This document shows positions 54,254-62,683 of a DNA stretch of 64,000 bases, piece by piece; the first letter of the stretch is position 1, and each line of letters starts with the position of its first letter. The stretch is taken from the NCBI RefSeq assembly GCF_029767755.1, contig NZ_JARUQS010000001.1, positions 1,116,001 through 1,180,000 of the forward strand, written 5' to 3'. The notes beneath the pieces were generated by a model that was not told the DNA's origin, did no database searches, and worked only from the letters and a program-made list of their open reading frames with translations. A program made the position numbers and the translations under genes. This DNA is from Thiomicrorhabdus sp. zzn3 (GTDB lineage: Bacteria > Pseudomonadota > Gammaproteobacteria > Thiomicrospirales > Thiomicrospiraceae).

Positions 54254-55108
54254 ATGAAAAAATCGCTGCTAACCGCCGCTCTGGCGCTCACATTTTCTTT
54301 GCAAGGCTGCTCTTCCCTCATTGAAAAACCCGATTCCGAAATGACCGTAGAGGAATTCTACGAGGAAGCAACGACAGCATTCAGCGACGAAAACTGGGAT
54401 ACGGCGATTCAATATTACGAAAAGCTCAAAGCCTATTTCCCTTACGGAAAGTATGCTGAACAGTCTTATCTGGAGCTGGCCTACGCCTACTACCGTTACG
54501 ATGAACCAGAATCCGCCATTCGTGAATTGGAAGAGTTCATTAAACTCTACCCAAAACACAAAGAACTGGCCTACGCCTATTATTTGCGCGCCCTAGCGGC
54601 TGACTCAGTTAACCAAAGCTGGCTGGATCGCTGGATCACCGACCCGGCGACTCGCGATGTAATTTCCAGCAAACGTGCTTTCCGCTACTATCAGGAACTG
54701 ATTCACCGCTATCCGGATACCGACTATGCACAAAGTGCCAAAACGCGCCTGATTATCATCCGCAACCGCCTGGCTCGTCACGAATACCAGGTGGCTAAAT
54801 TCTATTATGACCGTAAAGCCTATTTAGCTGCGGCCAACCGTTGCCGTCAGCTTTTAGAAAATTACCCACGCTCGGTCATGAACTTGCAAGCGCTGGACAT
54901 GATGAAGGACAGCTATGCGGCTTTGGGCATGGAACAAAACTACCAGGATACGCTTAAAGTGTATGAACTGAACCGCACGCTCCAGCAGGAAGCCGAAGCT
55001 CAGGCCGAAATGGAGGAACAACCAGCCCAGGCACAGCAAACTCCAAAAGCTAAAGAAGACAAAGGCTGGTGGGAGCGCTTTAGTGACAGCGTAACTAGCT
55101 GGCTTTAA
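54254..55108 (+). CDS. bamD: Outer-membrane assembly lipoprotein BamD
   Basis: A 284-residue lipoprotein: lipobox SLQGC with lipidated C19, then TPR-like repeats (EEFYEEATTAFSDENWDTAIQYYEKLKAYFP; YAEQSYLELAYAYYRYDEPESAIRELEEF; YYDRKAYLAAANRC) with the BamD landmark DPATRDVISSKRAFRYYQELI. Part of the BAM complex inserting outer-membrane proteins. The C-terminus is Gln/Glu-rich. It is divergent from rluD. The family was earlier called ComL, but transformation roles are indirect. Confidence 0.95.
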   Translation: MKKSLLTAALALTFSLQGCSSLIEKPDSEMTVEEFYEEATTAFSDENWDTAIQYYEKLKAYFPYGKYAEQSYLELAYAYYRYDEPESAIRELEEFIKLYPKHKELAYAYYLRALAADSVNQSWLDRWITDPATRDVISSKRAFRYYQELIHRYPDTDYAQSAKTRLIIIRNRLARHEYQVAKFYYDRKAYLAAANRCRQLLENYPRSVMNLQALDMMKDSYAALGMEQNYQDTLKVYELNRTLQQEAEAQAEMEEQPAQAQQTPKAKEDKGWWERFSDSVTSWL

Positions 55109-55133
55109 AGTTAATACTAAAAAAGTCACCAAT

Positions 55134-55177
55134 CAAAAAAACGCCGCAGATTCATTAAGAATTGCGGCGTTTTTTTA
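55134..55177. terminator. Bidirectional terminator
   Basis: Stem ACGCCGCA (55141-55148) / TGCGGCGT (55163-55170) flanked by A-run on the left and T-run on the right, between convergent bamD and nadE. Confidence 0.92.
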
Positions 55178-55187
55178 GGTTTTACTT

Positions 55188-56819
55188 TTATTCACTGTAA
55201 CGACTGGTAATCGGATAACGACGATCACGCCCAAAGGCTCGATGGGTAATCTTAATCCCCGGAGCGGCCTGGCGGCGTTTGTATTCGCTACGGTCGATCA
55301 TGCGAATCACGCGTCGCACTTCGGTTTCATCATAGCCCAACGCAACGATCTGCGCCGGCGTTTTATCTTCTTTGACATACGCCCTGATAATGGCATCCAA
55401 GGTATCGTAATCCGGCAAGGAATCCTGATCTACCTGGTCCGGACGCAACTCCGCCGACGGCGGGCGGGTAATCACCCGTTCGGGAATGACCTCTTCTGAC
55501 AAACTGTTTCTGTAGATCGCCAGACGATAGACCAGCGTTTTCGGCACATCTTTCAATGGCGAAAAACCGCCCACCATGTCGCCATACAGGGTCGAATAAC
55601 CGACCGCAACTTCACTCTTGTTGCTCGTCGCCAGCACCATACTGCCGGTTTTGTTGGACAATGCCATCAGCAAGGTGCCACGAATACGGGCCTGCAAGTT
55701 TTCTTCCGTCACATCCGCTTCATAGCCGGCAAAATCTTCGGCGAGCGCAGACTCGAAAGCTTGATACATCGGTTCGATCGGTTTGACACTGTATTTAACG
55801 CCCAAAGTCGCGGCCTGTTTTTCAGCATCTTCCATGCTGATTTCCGCCGTATAACGAAACGGCATCATCACCGCCTCAACACGATCTGCTCCCAGCGCAT
55901 CCACCGCTAACGCCAAGGTCAAGGCCGAATCGATCCCGCCGGACAGTCCTAGGATGACACCGGGAAAACCGTTTTTTTCCACATAATCGCGGATACCCAT
56001 CATCAATGCATGATAAACACGGGCTTCATCCTGATGCAGTTCTGCCTGCTCACCCGGCAACATCACTAAGGCATCCGCCTGCTTCATCAGTTTCACCGGC
56101 GTATAAGCTTCACTGAACTCGGGAGCTTGCACCATCACTTCGCCTTCACCGGACATGGCGAACGAGCAGCCATCAAACACCAATTCATCCTGCCCGCCTA
56201 CCTGGTTGACATAGATCACCGGACACTTCACTTCATTAACACGGCGCCGCACCACATTCAGACGGTCCTGATGTTTTTCTTGTGAAAAAGGCGAGGCATT
56301 TAAGTTCAGCAGAATCTCAGCGCCCGCCTCTACCGCTTGCGCCGCTGGTGAAATTTTCCAGATGTCCTCACAGACCAGCAAACCGAATTTTATCCCTTTG
56401 TAGTCCACGACACAGGGCTGCTTGCCCGGCGAAAAATAGCGCTGCTCGTCAAACACGCTGTAATTGGGCAAGTTCTGTTTGATATAGCTGCCCTGTATCT
56501 GACCATTTTCGATCCAGGCCGCCATATTAAAGCGTTCACCCAGTTCATCCATCATTGGATACCCGACCACTACAGCCATATCCTGAATCTGTTCACACAG
56601 AGTCGATAAGGCCTGATCAATTTGCGGGTAGAGCCCTTCTCGCAACAACAGATCTTCCGGCGGATAACCGGTTAAAGTCATCTCAGGAAACACCACAATA
56701 TCCGCTTGATGATCGGTTCTAGCGGCATTCGCAGCCTCGATCACTTTTTCGACATTGCCGTTAATATCTCCAACCACGGCATTGATCTGTGCCATCACAA
56801 GGGTTACGTTCTGGGTCAT
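55188..56819 (-). CDS. nadE: Glutamine-dependent NAD+ synthetase
   Basis: A 543-residue two-domain enzyme. N-terminal nitrilase-like glutaminase (about 1-260) with Glu/Lys/Cys: VVFPEMTLTGYPPEDLL, KQNLPNYSVFDEQR and GLLVCEDIW. C-terminal ammonia-dependent synthetase with the P-loop LGLSGGIDSALTLAL and KTGSMVLATSNKSE. Makes NAD from deamido-NAD and glutamine. The ATG at 56819 gives correct spacing to AAGGA; the GTG at 56825 is too close. It lies 48 bp downstream of sucD. Confidence 0.95.
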   Translation of the reverse strand: MTQNVTLVMAQINAVVGDINGNVEKVIEAANAARTDHQADIVVFPEMTLTGYPPEDLLLREGLYPQIDQALSTLCEQIQDMAVVVGYPMMDELGERFNMAAWIENGQIQGSYIKQNLPNYSVFDEQRYFSPGKQPCVVDYKGIKFGLLVCEDIWKISPAAQAVEAGAEILLNLNASPFSQEKHQDRLNVVRRRVNEVKCPVIYVNQVGGQDELVFDGCSFAMSGEGEVMVQAPEFSEAYTPVKLMKQADALVMLPGEQAELHQDEARVYHALMMGIRDYVEKNGFPGVILGLSGGIDSALTLALAVDALGADRVEAVMMPFRYTAEISMEDAEKQAATLGVKYSVKPIEPMYQAFESALAEDFAGYEADVTEENLQARIRGTLLMALSNKTGSMVLATSNKSEVAVGYSTLYGDMVGGFSPLKDVPKTLVYRLAIYRNSLSEEVIPERVITRPPSAELRPDQVDQDSLPDYDTLDAIIRAYVKEDKTPAQIVALGYDETEVRRVIRMIDRSEYKRRQAAPGIKITHRAFGRDRRYPITSRYSE

Positions 56820-56867
56820 AAACACGGTTCCTTAAGGCTCTGCATAAAATGGCTAATAATGCCTGAA

Positions 56868-57749
56868 TTAGCTTAACTGCTTAAGCATGGCATCTCCGAG
56901 ATCCGCCGGCGAGCGAACCACGGTGACACCAGCCGCTTCCAGCGCCGCAAATTTTGCCTCAGCCGTACCTTTACCCCCGCTCACAATCGCCCCGGCATGC
57001 CCCATGCGTTTTCCTGGAGGCGCGGTGACACCGGCAATGTAAGCGACAACCGGCTTGGTGACATTGGCTTTGATAAAGTCGGCGGCATCTTCTTCCGCCT
57101 GACCGCCGATCTCACCGACCATAATAATCCCTTCGGTTTGCGGATCTTCCTGGAACAGACGTAAGCAATCAATAAAGTTCATGCCCTGAATCGGATCGCC
57201 GCCAATACCGACGCAAGTCGATTGGCCTAAACCATTATGGGTGGTTTGGTGCACCGCTTCATAAGTCAGCGTTCCCGAACGCGAGACCACACCGATTTTA
57301 CCTGGCAGATGAATGTGTCCCGGCATAATACCGATTTTGCAGCCTTCGCCGTCCACGCCTGGACTAATCAAGCCTGGACAGTTCGGACCGATCAAATACG
57401 CATCCGACTTGTCCAGTACGGCACGCACTTTGAGCATGTCCGCCACCGGAATCCCTTCGGTAATACAGGTAATGACTTTGATGCCGGCGTCAATCGCCTC
57501 GATAATCGAGTCTGCAGCAAATGGCGGCGGCACATAAATCATCGACGCTTCGGCACCGGTTTGTTCCACCGCCTCGCGTACCGTATTGAAAACCGGCAGT
57601 CCCAAATGCGTTTGCCCGCCTTTACCGGGGGTCACCCCGCCCACCATTTTAGTACCATAGGCAATGGCTTGCTCTGAGTGAAAGGTTCCCTGTTTGCCGG
57701 TAAACCCCTGACAGATCACTTTGGTGTTCTTATCGATCAAAATACTCAT
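56868..57749 (-). CDS. sucD: Succinyl-CoA synthetase alpha subunit
   Basis: A 293-residue subunit with the CoA-binding fold ([27 protein letters not shown]), the conserved [19 protein letters not shown] and the phosphohistidine loop [19 protein letters not shown] near residue 240. Catalyses interconversion of succinyl-CoA and succinate with nucleotide formation. Its ATG overlaps the sucC stop (TAATG), so translation is coupled. The usual sucAB genes are not adjacent, which fits an incomplete or split TCA cycle common in obligate autotrophs (inference). Confidence 0.96.
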   Translation of the reverse strand: MSILIDKNTKVICQGFTGKQGTFHSEQAIAYGTKMVGGVTPGKGGQTHLGLPVFNTVREAVEQTGAEASMIYVPPPFAADSIIEAIDAGIKVITCITEGIPVADMLKVRAVLDKSDAYLIGPNCPGLISPGVDGEGCKIGIMPGHIHLPGKIGVVSRSGTLTYEAVHQTTHNGLGQSTCVGIGGDPIQGMNFIDCLRLFQEDPQTEGIIMVGEIGGQAEEDAADFIKANVTKPVVAYIAGVTAPPGKRMGHAGAIVSGGKGTAEAKFAALEAAGVTVVRSPADLGDAMLKQLS

Positions 57750-58918
57750 TACGCTGTTACTCCCGCTGCCTCAACCACTTTCTTGGCCGCATCCGCCAAA
57801 CCATCTGCCGTGATAATGCTTAAACCACTCTTCGCCAGTTTCTCTTTACCCAGTTCCACATTCGTGCCTTCCAAACGCACCACAACCGGAATCGTTAAGC
57901 CGACTTCTTGAACCGCCTGGATAATCCCGTCGGCAATCAAGTCACAGCGAACGATTCCGCCAAAGATATTCACCAGAATCGATTTCACCTGGTCTGAAGA
58001 GAGAATCAGTTTAAAGGCTTCCGCCACGCGCTCAGGCGTCGCACCGCCGCCCACATCGAGGAAGTTGGCCGGTTCACCACCATTGAGTTTGATCAAGTCC
58101 ATGGTCGCCATTGCCAAACCGGCTCCATTAACCATACAGCCAATATCGCCGTCCAACGCAATGTAATTCAGTTGGTGCTCTGACGCTTTGGCTTCGCGTT
58201 CGTCTTCTTGAGAAAAGTCGCGCATTTCCACCAGCGCCGGCTGACGGTAAAGCGCATTGGAATCGATATTCACTTTGGCATCCAGGGCGATCAATTCGTT
58301 ATCCGCAGTACGAATCAACGGGTTGATCTCCACCTGGGCCACGTCCTTGTCCAACGCCAGTTGATAGAACCGCTGCATCAGTTGGCCGATCTGTTTAAAG
58401 GCGGTGCCAGTCAACCCCAAGGCAAAGCCGACTTCACGGCACTGATACGGCATCACACCTACGGTCGGATCGATATGCACCGTTAAAATCTTTTCCGGAG
58501 ACTGCTCGGCGACTTCTTCGATGTCCATGCCGCCCGCCGCAGAGATAATAAACGTATGCGTCCGGCTGACACGATCGACCACCAAGCTCAAATAAAGCTC
58601 TTCTTCAATCGCCAGGGTTTCTTCAATCAACAGACTGTTAATCGGCAAGGCTTTACCGGCCGTTTGAATCGTCGCCAAGGCACTGCCCAACAGTGAAGAG
58701 GCCACTTGCTGAGCTTCTTCACGACTTTTCACCAACTTAACCCCACCGGCCTTACCGCGTGCGCCGGCATGGATTTGCGCCTTGACCACCCACGCATCAC
58801 CGCCCACCTTCTGCATGGCCGGATCCAGTTCGCTTAATTCGGTAATCAGCACCCCTTCTGGCACGCCGATCCCATATTCCTTAAATAACGCCTTGGATTG
58901 ATATTCGTGTAAATTCAT
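57749..58918 (-). CDS. sucC: Succinyl-CoA synthetase beta subunit
   Basis: A 389-residue ATP-grasp subunit: [51 protein letters not shown] and [30 protein letters not shown]. Length is usual for the family. It opens the sucCD unit; the 293-bp upstream gap has no other gene except a possible 24-codon frame on the opposite strand. No regulator site is recognised. Confidence 0.97.
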   Translation of the reverse strand: MNLHEYQSKALFKEYGIGVPEGVLITELSELDPAMQKVGGDAWVVKAQIHAGARGKAGGVKLVKSREEAQQVASSLLGSALATIQTAGKALPINSLLIEETLAIEEELYLSLVVDRVSRTHTFIISAAGGMDIEEVAEQSPEKILTVHIDPTVGVMPYQCREVGFALGLTGTAFKQIGQLMQRFYQLALDKDVAQVEINPLIRTADNELIALDAKVNIDSNALYRQPALVEMRDFSQEDEREAKASEHQLNYIALDGDIGCMVNGAGLAMATMDLIKLNGGEPANFLDVGGGATPERVAEAFKLILSSDQVKSILVNIFGGIVRCDLIADGIIQAVQEVGLTIPVVVRLEGTNVELGKEKLAKSGLSIITADGLADAAKKVVEAAGVTA

Positions 58919-58993
58919 CTAAAAACCCGTCTCCGATTTTCCGTGTCCGTTTTATCAAATGCATTCATCGCAGATATTTCAAAGGAGCACGAA

Positions 58994-59068
58994 ATGTTCA
59001 ATAGCCGTAAAATCCCCAATATTTTTCTGGCCGACATCCTATTTCAAAGCGACCAACCTACGCCTTAA
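58994..59068 (+). CDS. Possible 24-residue microprotein
   Basis: A short frame (MFNSRKIPNIFLADILFQSD...) opened by an ATG seven nt after a strong AAAGGAG site in the gap 58919-59211. Nothing else supports it, so it may be chance. The remaining gap is AT-rich and probably carries the promoter of the PP0621-family gene. Confidence 0.3.
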   Translation: MFNSRKIPNIFLADILFQSDQPTP

Positions 59069-59211
59069 CAGACCCAATCAAACAGGCTGTTACAGGCGGA
59101 CTTTACGCAGATAAAAAATTGCTTTTATTGTATGATTTTTGGACAATGTTTGCACCAACAATTCATCGGACACCCCCATTCTTATCGGGCCTGTCCCTCT
59201 AGAGAAACGAT

Positions 59212-59511
59212 ATGAGAGCAATTGTATTTCTGCTGTTTGTGATTCTGGTCTTTTTGATCCTGCGTTTTACCCTTAATCGAATCATCGAAATTCGCCGGCA
59301 AAACCGAGAGAAAAACGCCTCGCAAACGCAACAGGCCTCCTCACTGAACCCGGAAGAGCAGCCTATGGTGCGCTGTGCAGAATGTGGCGTACACCTGCCG
59401 CAATCAGAAGCCTACTTTGACGGTCAACATACCTTTTGCAGCGAAGGCCATATGCAGGCCTATCATCGTAAACAGCAAGAAAAACACGAACAAGACTCGG
59501 CTGAAAACTGA
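59212..59511 (+). CDS. PP0621-family protein
   Basis: A 99-residue protein with an N-terminal membrane anchor (IVFLLFVILVFLILRFTLNRI), an Arg/Lys-rich linker and the family's metal-like module: VRCAECGVHLPQSEAYFDGQHTFCSEGHMQAY, with Cys pairs positioned like a zinc ribbon. Function is unknown. Its TGA stop lies inside a motif copy. Confidence 0.82.
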   Translation: MRAIVFLLFVILVFLILRFTLNRIIEIRRQNREKNASQTQQASSLNPEEQPMVRCAECGVHLPQSEAYFDGQHTFCSEGHMQAYHRKQQEKHEQDSAEN

Positions 59512-59527
59512 ACAGGCCTGTTCCGTT
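59506..59527 (-). repeat. CAGGCCTG motif copy containing a stop codon
   Basis: Core 59513-59520. The left arm AAAACTGAACAGGCCTG is exact in minus orientation and supplies the TGA stop (59509-59511) of the PP0621-family gene; the right arm (TTCCGTTT) has one mismatch. Confidence 0.85.
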
Positions 59528-59547
59528 TAATGCCACTGTTGTTCCGG

Positions 59548-60033
59548 CTAGGAATGAATCGCTTTGATTGTCGCCTTAAAAACAATGGTTTGACCGGCCA
59601 GAGGATGGTTGAAGTCGATCACAATCCGATCCCCTTCAACCTGATGAACTTTTCCCGGAATCTCTTCACCCGCCGGCGTATTAAAGCCGATCACATGGCC
59701 TTCTTCCAGCGGCATATCGGCCGGAAAGTCACTACGGGAAAAGGTCTGTAAGTTGGCCGGATCAGGCTGGCCAAACGCCTGCTCGGGAGGTAAGGTAAAG
59801 GTTCCTGTGGTACCCACTTCCAAACCGATTAACAGCTCGTCAAGTTTGTTTAAGAAGGTGCCATCCCCCACGGTAAAGCGGAAGGTTTCGCCCTCTTCGG
59901 TCTCTTCAACCAGAGTGCCGTTCGCCATCGACAACTGAAATTCAATTTCAATCTCGCTGTGCTCGCCGACCACCTTTACCTTTTTTTTCTCTGCTGCGGT
60001 TTCAGGCGCTTTTGCGTTTGCGGATTCTTGCAC
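59548..60033 (-). CDS. slpA: FKBP-type isomerase/chaperone SlpA (FkpB)
   Basis: A 161-residue SlyD/SlpA-type FKBP with an insert-in-flap domain: SEIEIEFQLSMANGTLVEETEEG, FRFTVGDGTFLNKLDELLIGLEVG, TFTLPPEQAFGQPDPANLQTFSRSDFP and a late IVIDFNHPLAGQTIVF. No His-rich tail, so SlpA rather than SlyD. The only start is a GTG at 60033, 32 bp inside the upstream cyclase gene, with AAGGGA upstream, so expression is coupled to that gene. Confidence 0.88.
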   Translation of the reverse strand: MQESANAKAPETAAEKKKVKVVGEHSEIEIEFQLSMANGTLVEETEEGETFRFTVGDGTFLNKLDELLIGLEVGTTGTFTLPPEQAFGQPDPANLQTFSRSDFPADMPLEEGHVIGFNTPAGEEIPGKVHQVEGDRIVIDFNHPLAGQTIVFKATIKAIHS

Positions 60034-61243
60034 TTTTCTGTCCCTTTTTTATCGATTGACTCACCGGATCACCAAAGACGACCACGCGATTGCGCCCGCC
60101 CTCCTTGGCCTGATACAGCGCCTGATCGGCTGCCTTAATCACTTCTTCCGGTGATTTGTTTTCTTTGTTTTTACAAGCCACCCCCATGCTCACCGTCACT
60201 TTGGTGGAGGTTTCCTTGCCTTCGTGTTTAAAACTCAAATCGGTTTCTTCAACCTTTTTGCGTAGTTCGTCCATCACCGGGCGCACCTCTTCTGGAGTTT
60301 TACCGGCAAAGACCACGGTAAACTCTTCGCCACCGAATCGGTACGCTTTTCCGCCCGATCCAACCTGATTCAGTACTTTACTAACCGTACGCAGGACCAA
60401 GTCGCCAATATCGTGGCCGTAGCGATCATTAAACGATTTGAAGTGGTCGATATCGATCATTACCACCGAGTAGCTGCGACTCATTCCCATAAAAGACTCA
60501 AACAACGCCCTGCGCCCCGCCATCCCGGTCAGCTCATCTGTATAGGCAATGTGGTGCGCATCAAACACCTGGGACAAAAGCACGATCAATACGGCAGTGG
60601 ACGCCATCCAGGCCAACACCCCATACTGCTGACCGCCGTTCAAACCAAACGCCATCAGCAGCAAGACAAACAGAATGGCCAGATCCAAAACCCGAATTTT
60701 GCGTAACAACGCCAGCCGCATCGCCAACGCCGTGGCGCTCAGTAAAAAGACCACACTGCCCATCAGCGGAATCTGTACCGGAGAATCCAGATCGGTACTC
60801 ATTGGACGCGAAAGATAACTGATCCACTGCAACGGCAATTGATGGATGGTCCAATAAACCAGCCAACCTAAGGCGCCGAACAATGCCAGCAAAAACAAAT
60901 TATAGACGGCATGCTGAACGCCCTTTTCAGGCAGAGAAACCCACAAAATCAGGCTCAGAGGTAGGAGAACACTCAAAGTTGGGAAAATCAATTCCAACGC
61001 CGGAGAAGGCGTTTGCGTTGGCAGATAGTCATTAAGAAGCCAGACAACAATCAACAGCGCCACCGTAATCAAAATCGGCTGCATGCGATTCAGATAGAGG
61101 CTGACAAACACCGTAATCGCTCCGATCGCATAGGGAGCATAGGTCAGTAAATTCTGCCACGCCAGTGGCCAGCTATGAATTTGATCCGCCTGCCAAATGG
61201 CCAGAGCGGACAGCGAAATCAACCAGAAATAGTGTTTTGCCAA
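60002..61243 (-). CDS. Multi-TM diguanylate cyclase
   Basis: A 413-residue protein with about eight membrane segments (1-230) followed by a GGDEF domain: TGMAGRRALFESF, VVMIDIDHFKSFNDRYGHDIGD, RFGGEEF and GVACKNKENKSPEEVIKAADQALYQAKEGGRNRV. No RxxD inhibitory site is visible. It has no recognisable sensory domain other than its membrane part. TTG start at 61243 with AAAGG nine nt upstream. Its 3' end overlaps slpA. Confidence 0.88.
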   Translation of the reverse strand: MAKHYFWLISLSALAIWQADQIHSWPLAWQNLLTYAPYAIGAITVFVSLYLNRMQPILITVALLIVVWLLNDYLPTQTPSPALELIFPTLSVLLPLSLILWVSLPEKGVQHAVYNLFLLALFGALGWLVYWTIHQLPLQWISYLSRPMSTDLDSPVQIPLMGSVVFLLSATALAMRLALLRKIRVLDLAILFVLLLMAFGLNGGQQYGVLAWMASTAVLIVLLSQVFDAHHIAYTDELTGMAGRRALFESFMGMSRSYSVVMIDIDHFKSFNDRYGHDIGDLVLRTVSKVLNQVGSGGKAYRFGGEEFTVVFAGKTPEEVRPVMDELRKKVEETDLSFKHEGKETSTKVTVSMGVACKNKENKSPEEVIKAADQALYQAKEGGRNRVVVFGDPVSQSIKKGQKSARIRKRKSA

Positions 61244-61366
61244 TTGCGATGCCTTTATAGCTTTTGCACTGCTTGAAATATCATAACAAGTGCCTGAAAA
61301 AGGCCGATGTGGAAGTCAACACCGCCTCTCGTCTCAGGCAAGCTTAGTTAACAATCGTTACAGAAA

Positions 61367-61720
61367 TTAGGTTCTACCAAAGATCGAGAATTTTTCTTCT
61401 GGGCGTTCTACACAGCGAATGCGCCATTCCAAAGCATAGCTGCAATCTTTTTCACCCAAACACTGAAAATGCTGCTTCGCAAACTCTGATGGCTTGCCCG
61501 CCTTGCGCAACAGGTAATCATAACCGGTCGGACACAGCTCTTTAGCTTGACGGCGTAACGCCCAGCTTTCAAAATCCGTCAAAGGTTCACTGTAATACTC
61601 GGTCAGATAATACGTTTCATCATCCACTTTATGCGTTTGCGCAGTCGAACAGGCGCTGAGATTGAATACGGCCAGAGCAACAGCCACCAGGCCTGCTGAG
61701 TTTAAGACGGGTTTGATCAT
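61367..61720 (-). CDS. Small lipoprotein, unknown
   Basis: A 117-residue lipoprotein precursor; lipobox NLSAC with C24. The mature part is Tyr/Glu-rich (YYLTEYYSEPLTDF) and has several Cys (ELCPTGYDYLL, FQCLGEKDCSYALEWRIRCVE). No family recognised. A CAGGCCTG octamer overlaps its signal-peptide codons. First of several small envelope genes upstream of the cyclase-slpA pair, same strand. Confidence 0.6.
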   Translation of the reverse strand: MIKPVLNSAGLVAVALAVFNLSACSTAQTHKVDDETYYLTEYYSEPLTDFESWALRRQAKELCPTGYDYLLRKAGKPSEFAKQHFQCLGEKDCSYALEWRIRCVERPEEKFSIFGRT

Positions 61721-61784
61721 GTATAAAAACTCTATAAGGTTTATTCAGTGCGAAATGATTTAGACATCAAAACAGAGTCGAACC

Positions 61785-62114
61785 TTACTTAACCGAAATC
61801 GACGGCAGTCGCTCTTGCAACGGTTCTTCCTTGATGCCTTTTTCCGAAATAATATAACACATATTGGTATGCAGCTTTTTGCCGTTCACCAGTAAAGAGG
61901 CACCGTAGTTGTCTTCGGGATTCAGACGGATGTCGCCCTTATAGACCTTAAGCAGTTTTCCGCTCATACAGCTATAGACCTCCACCGTACGATCCAGGCC
62001 AATCCAATCCGATTGGATATTTTTAGCGCTGTTGGTTACCTTTTCGCAACCACTCATCAGCACCATCACGCCGATCAAACTCAGGCCTAAGCCCATTTTT
62101 CTACGACTTAGCAT
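61785..62114 (-). CDS. Small lipoprotein, unknown
   Basis: A 109-residue lipoprotein precursor with lipobox LMSGC (about residue 23 from the ATG at 62114). Mature sequence WIGLDRTVEVYSCMSGKLLKVYKGDI and KKLHTNMCYIISEKG suggests a compact beta protein with one Cys pair. I recognise no family. The GTG at 62120 is an alternative start. Stop 64 bp upstream of the previous lipoprotein's start. Confidence 0.6.
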   Translation of the reverse strand: MLSRRKMGLGLSLIGVMVLMSGCEKVTNSAKNIQSDWIGLDRTVEVYSCMSGKLLKVYKGDIRLNPEDNYGASLLVNGKKLHTNMCYIISEKGIKEEPLQERLPSISVK

Positions 62115-62164
62115 CGTCACTCTTCCCTCTGTTCAAAATCCGTCTGAATCCAGAAAGGCACTTC

Positions 62165-62473
62165 TTAGTCTGGAATGCCAGACTCGTCTGTTTCCGCCTT
62201 TTCCGGGTTCTTGAACGCGTGTTTAATCTCTTCCCAGGTGCTGGTGTAGGTATCCTTCTCACCGAGCTTTTTGACCTCTTCCATGCCGTGCTTGCTGCCT
62301 TCAACCACATCATCCGAAATGGCTGACGCGGTTTCTTTAGTCGACTCCCACGCTTCAGCGGCATCGGCTTTGACCTCATCCCAAAAACCGGCTTGCGCAG
62401 GCACAACATGCGCAGAAAGAGCCAAGGCTAACACTAGTGGCAAAGACGGCATAACCGCACAGATCGCTTTCAT
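62165..62473 (-). CDS. Small secreted helical protein
   Basis: A 102-residue protein: signal peptide (MKAICAVMPSLPLVLALALS, cleavage near AQA-GF), then an amphipathic helical stretch FWDEVKADAAEAWESTKETAS and WEEIKHAFKNPEKAETDES. The composition resembles small periplasmic helix proteins seen near lipoprotein genes in sulfur oxidisers; no family is certain. GGAG precedes the ATG at 62473. Confidence 0.6.
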   Translation of the reverse strand: MKAICAVMPSLPLVLALALSAHVVPAQAGFWDEVKADAAEAWESTKETASAISDDVVEGSKHGMEEVKKLGEKDTYTSTWEEIKHAFKNPEKAETDESGIPD

Positions 62474-62683
62474 CCAACACTCCAAAATTCGTATTTATAA
62501 TTTTAGCTCCGGTTTCAACACCAAATAACGCGCCATAAAGACGGCACTGCAAAGAATTAATAGGGACTTTCTCTACACTTTCAAGCTCATTACGAGCAAC
62601 CAAAGCGAACACAGTTTAGCACGCCTTTTGCGCACTTTGTTGGTACTATAGGGCGCAATTAATTTGTATGCCGTATCCTAACT

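Noticed and set aside
8889-59527. All CAGGCCTG copies as simple Rho-independent terminators
   Set aside because: Several copies (9492, 16064, 26145, 35184, 52858) lie where their T-rich side points against transcription or between divergent genes; only 47275 and the 8894 stem-loop fit terminators well.
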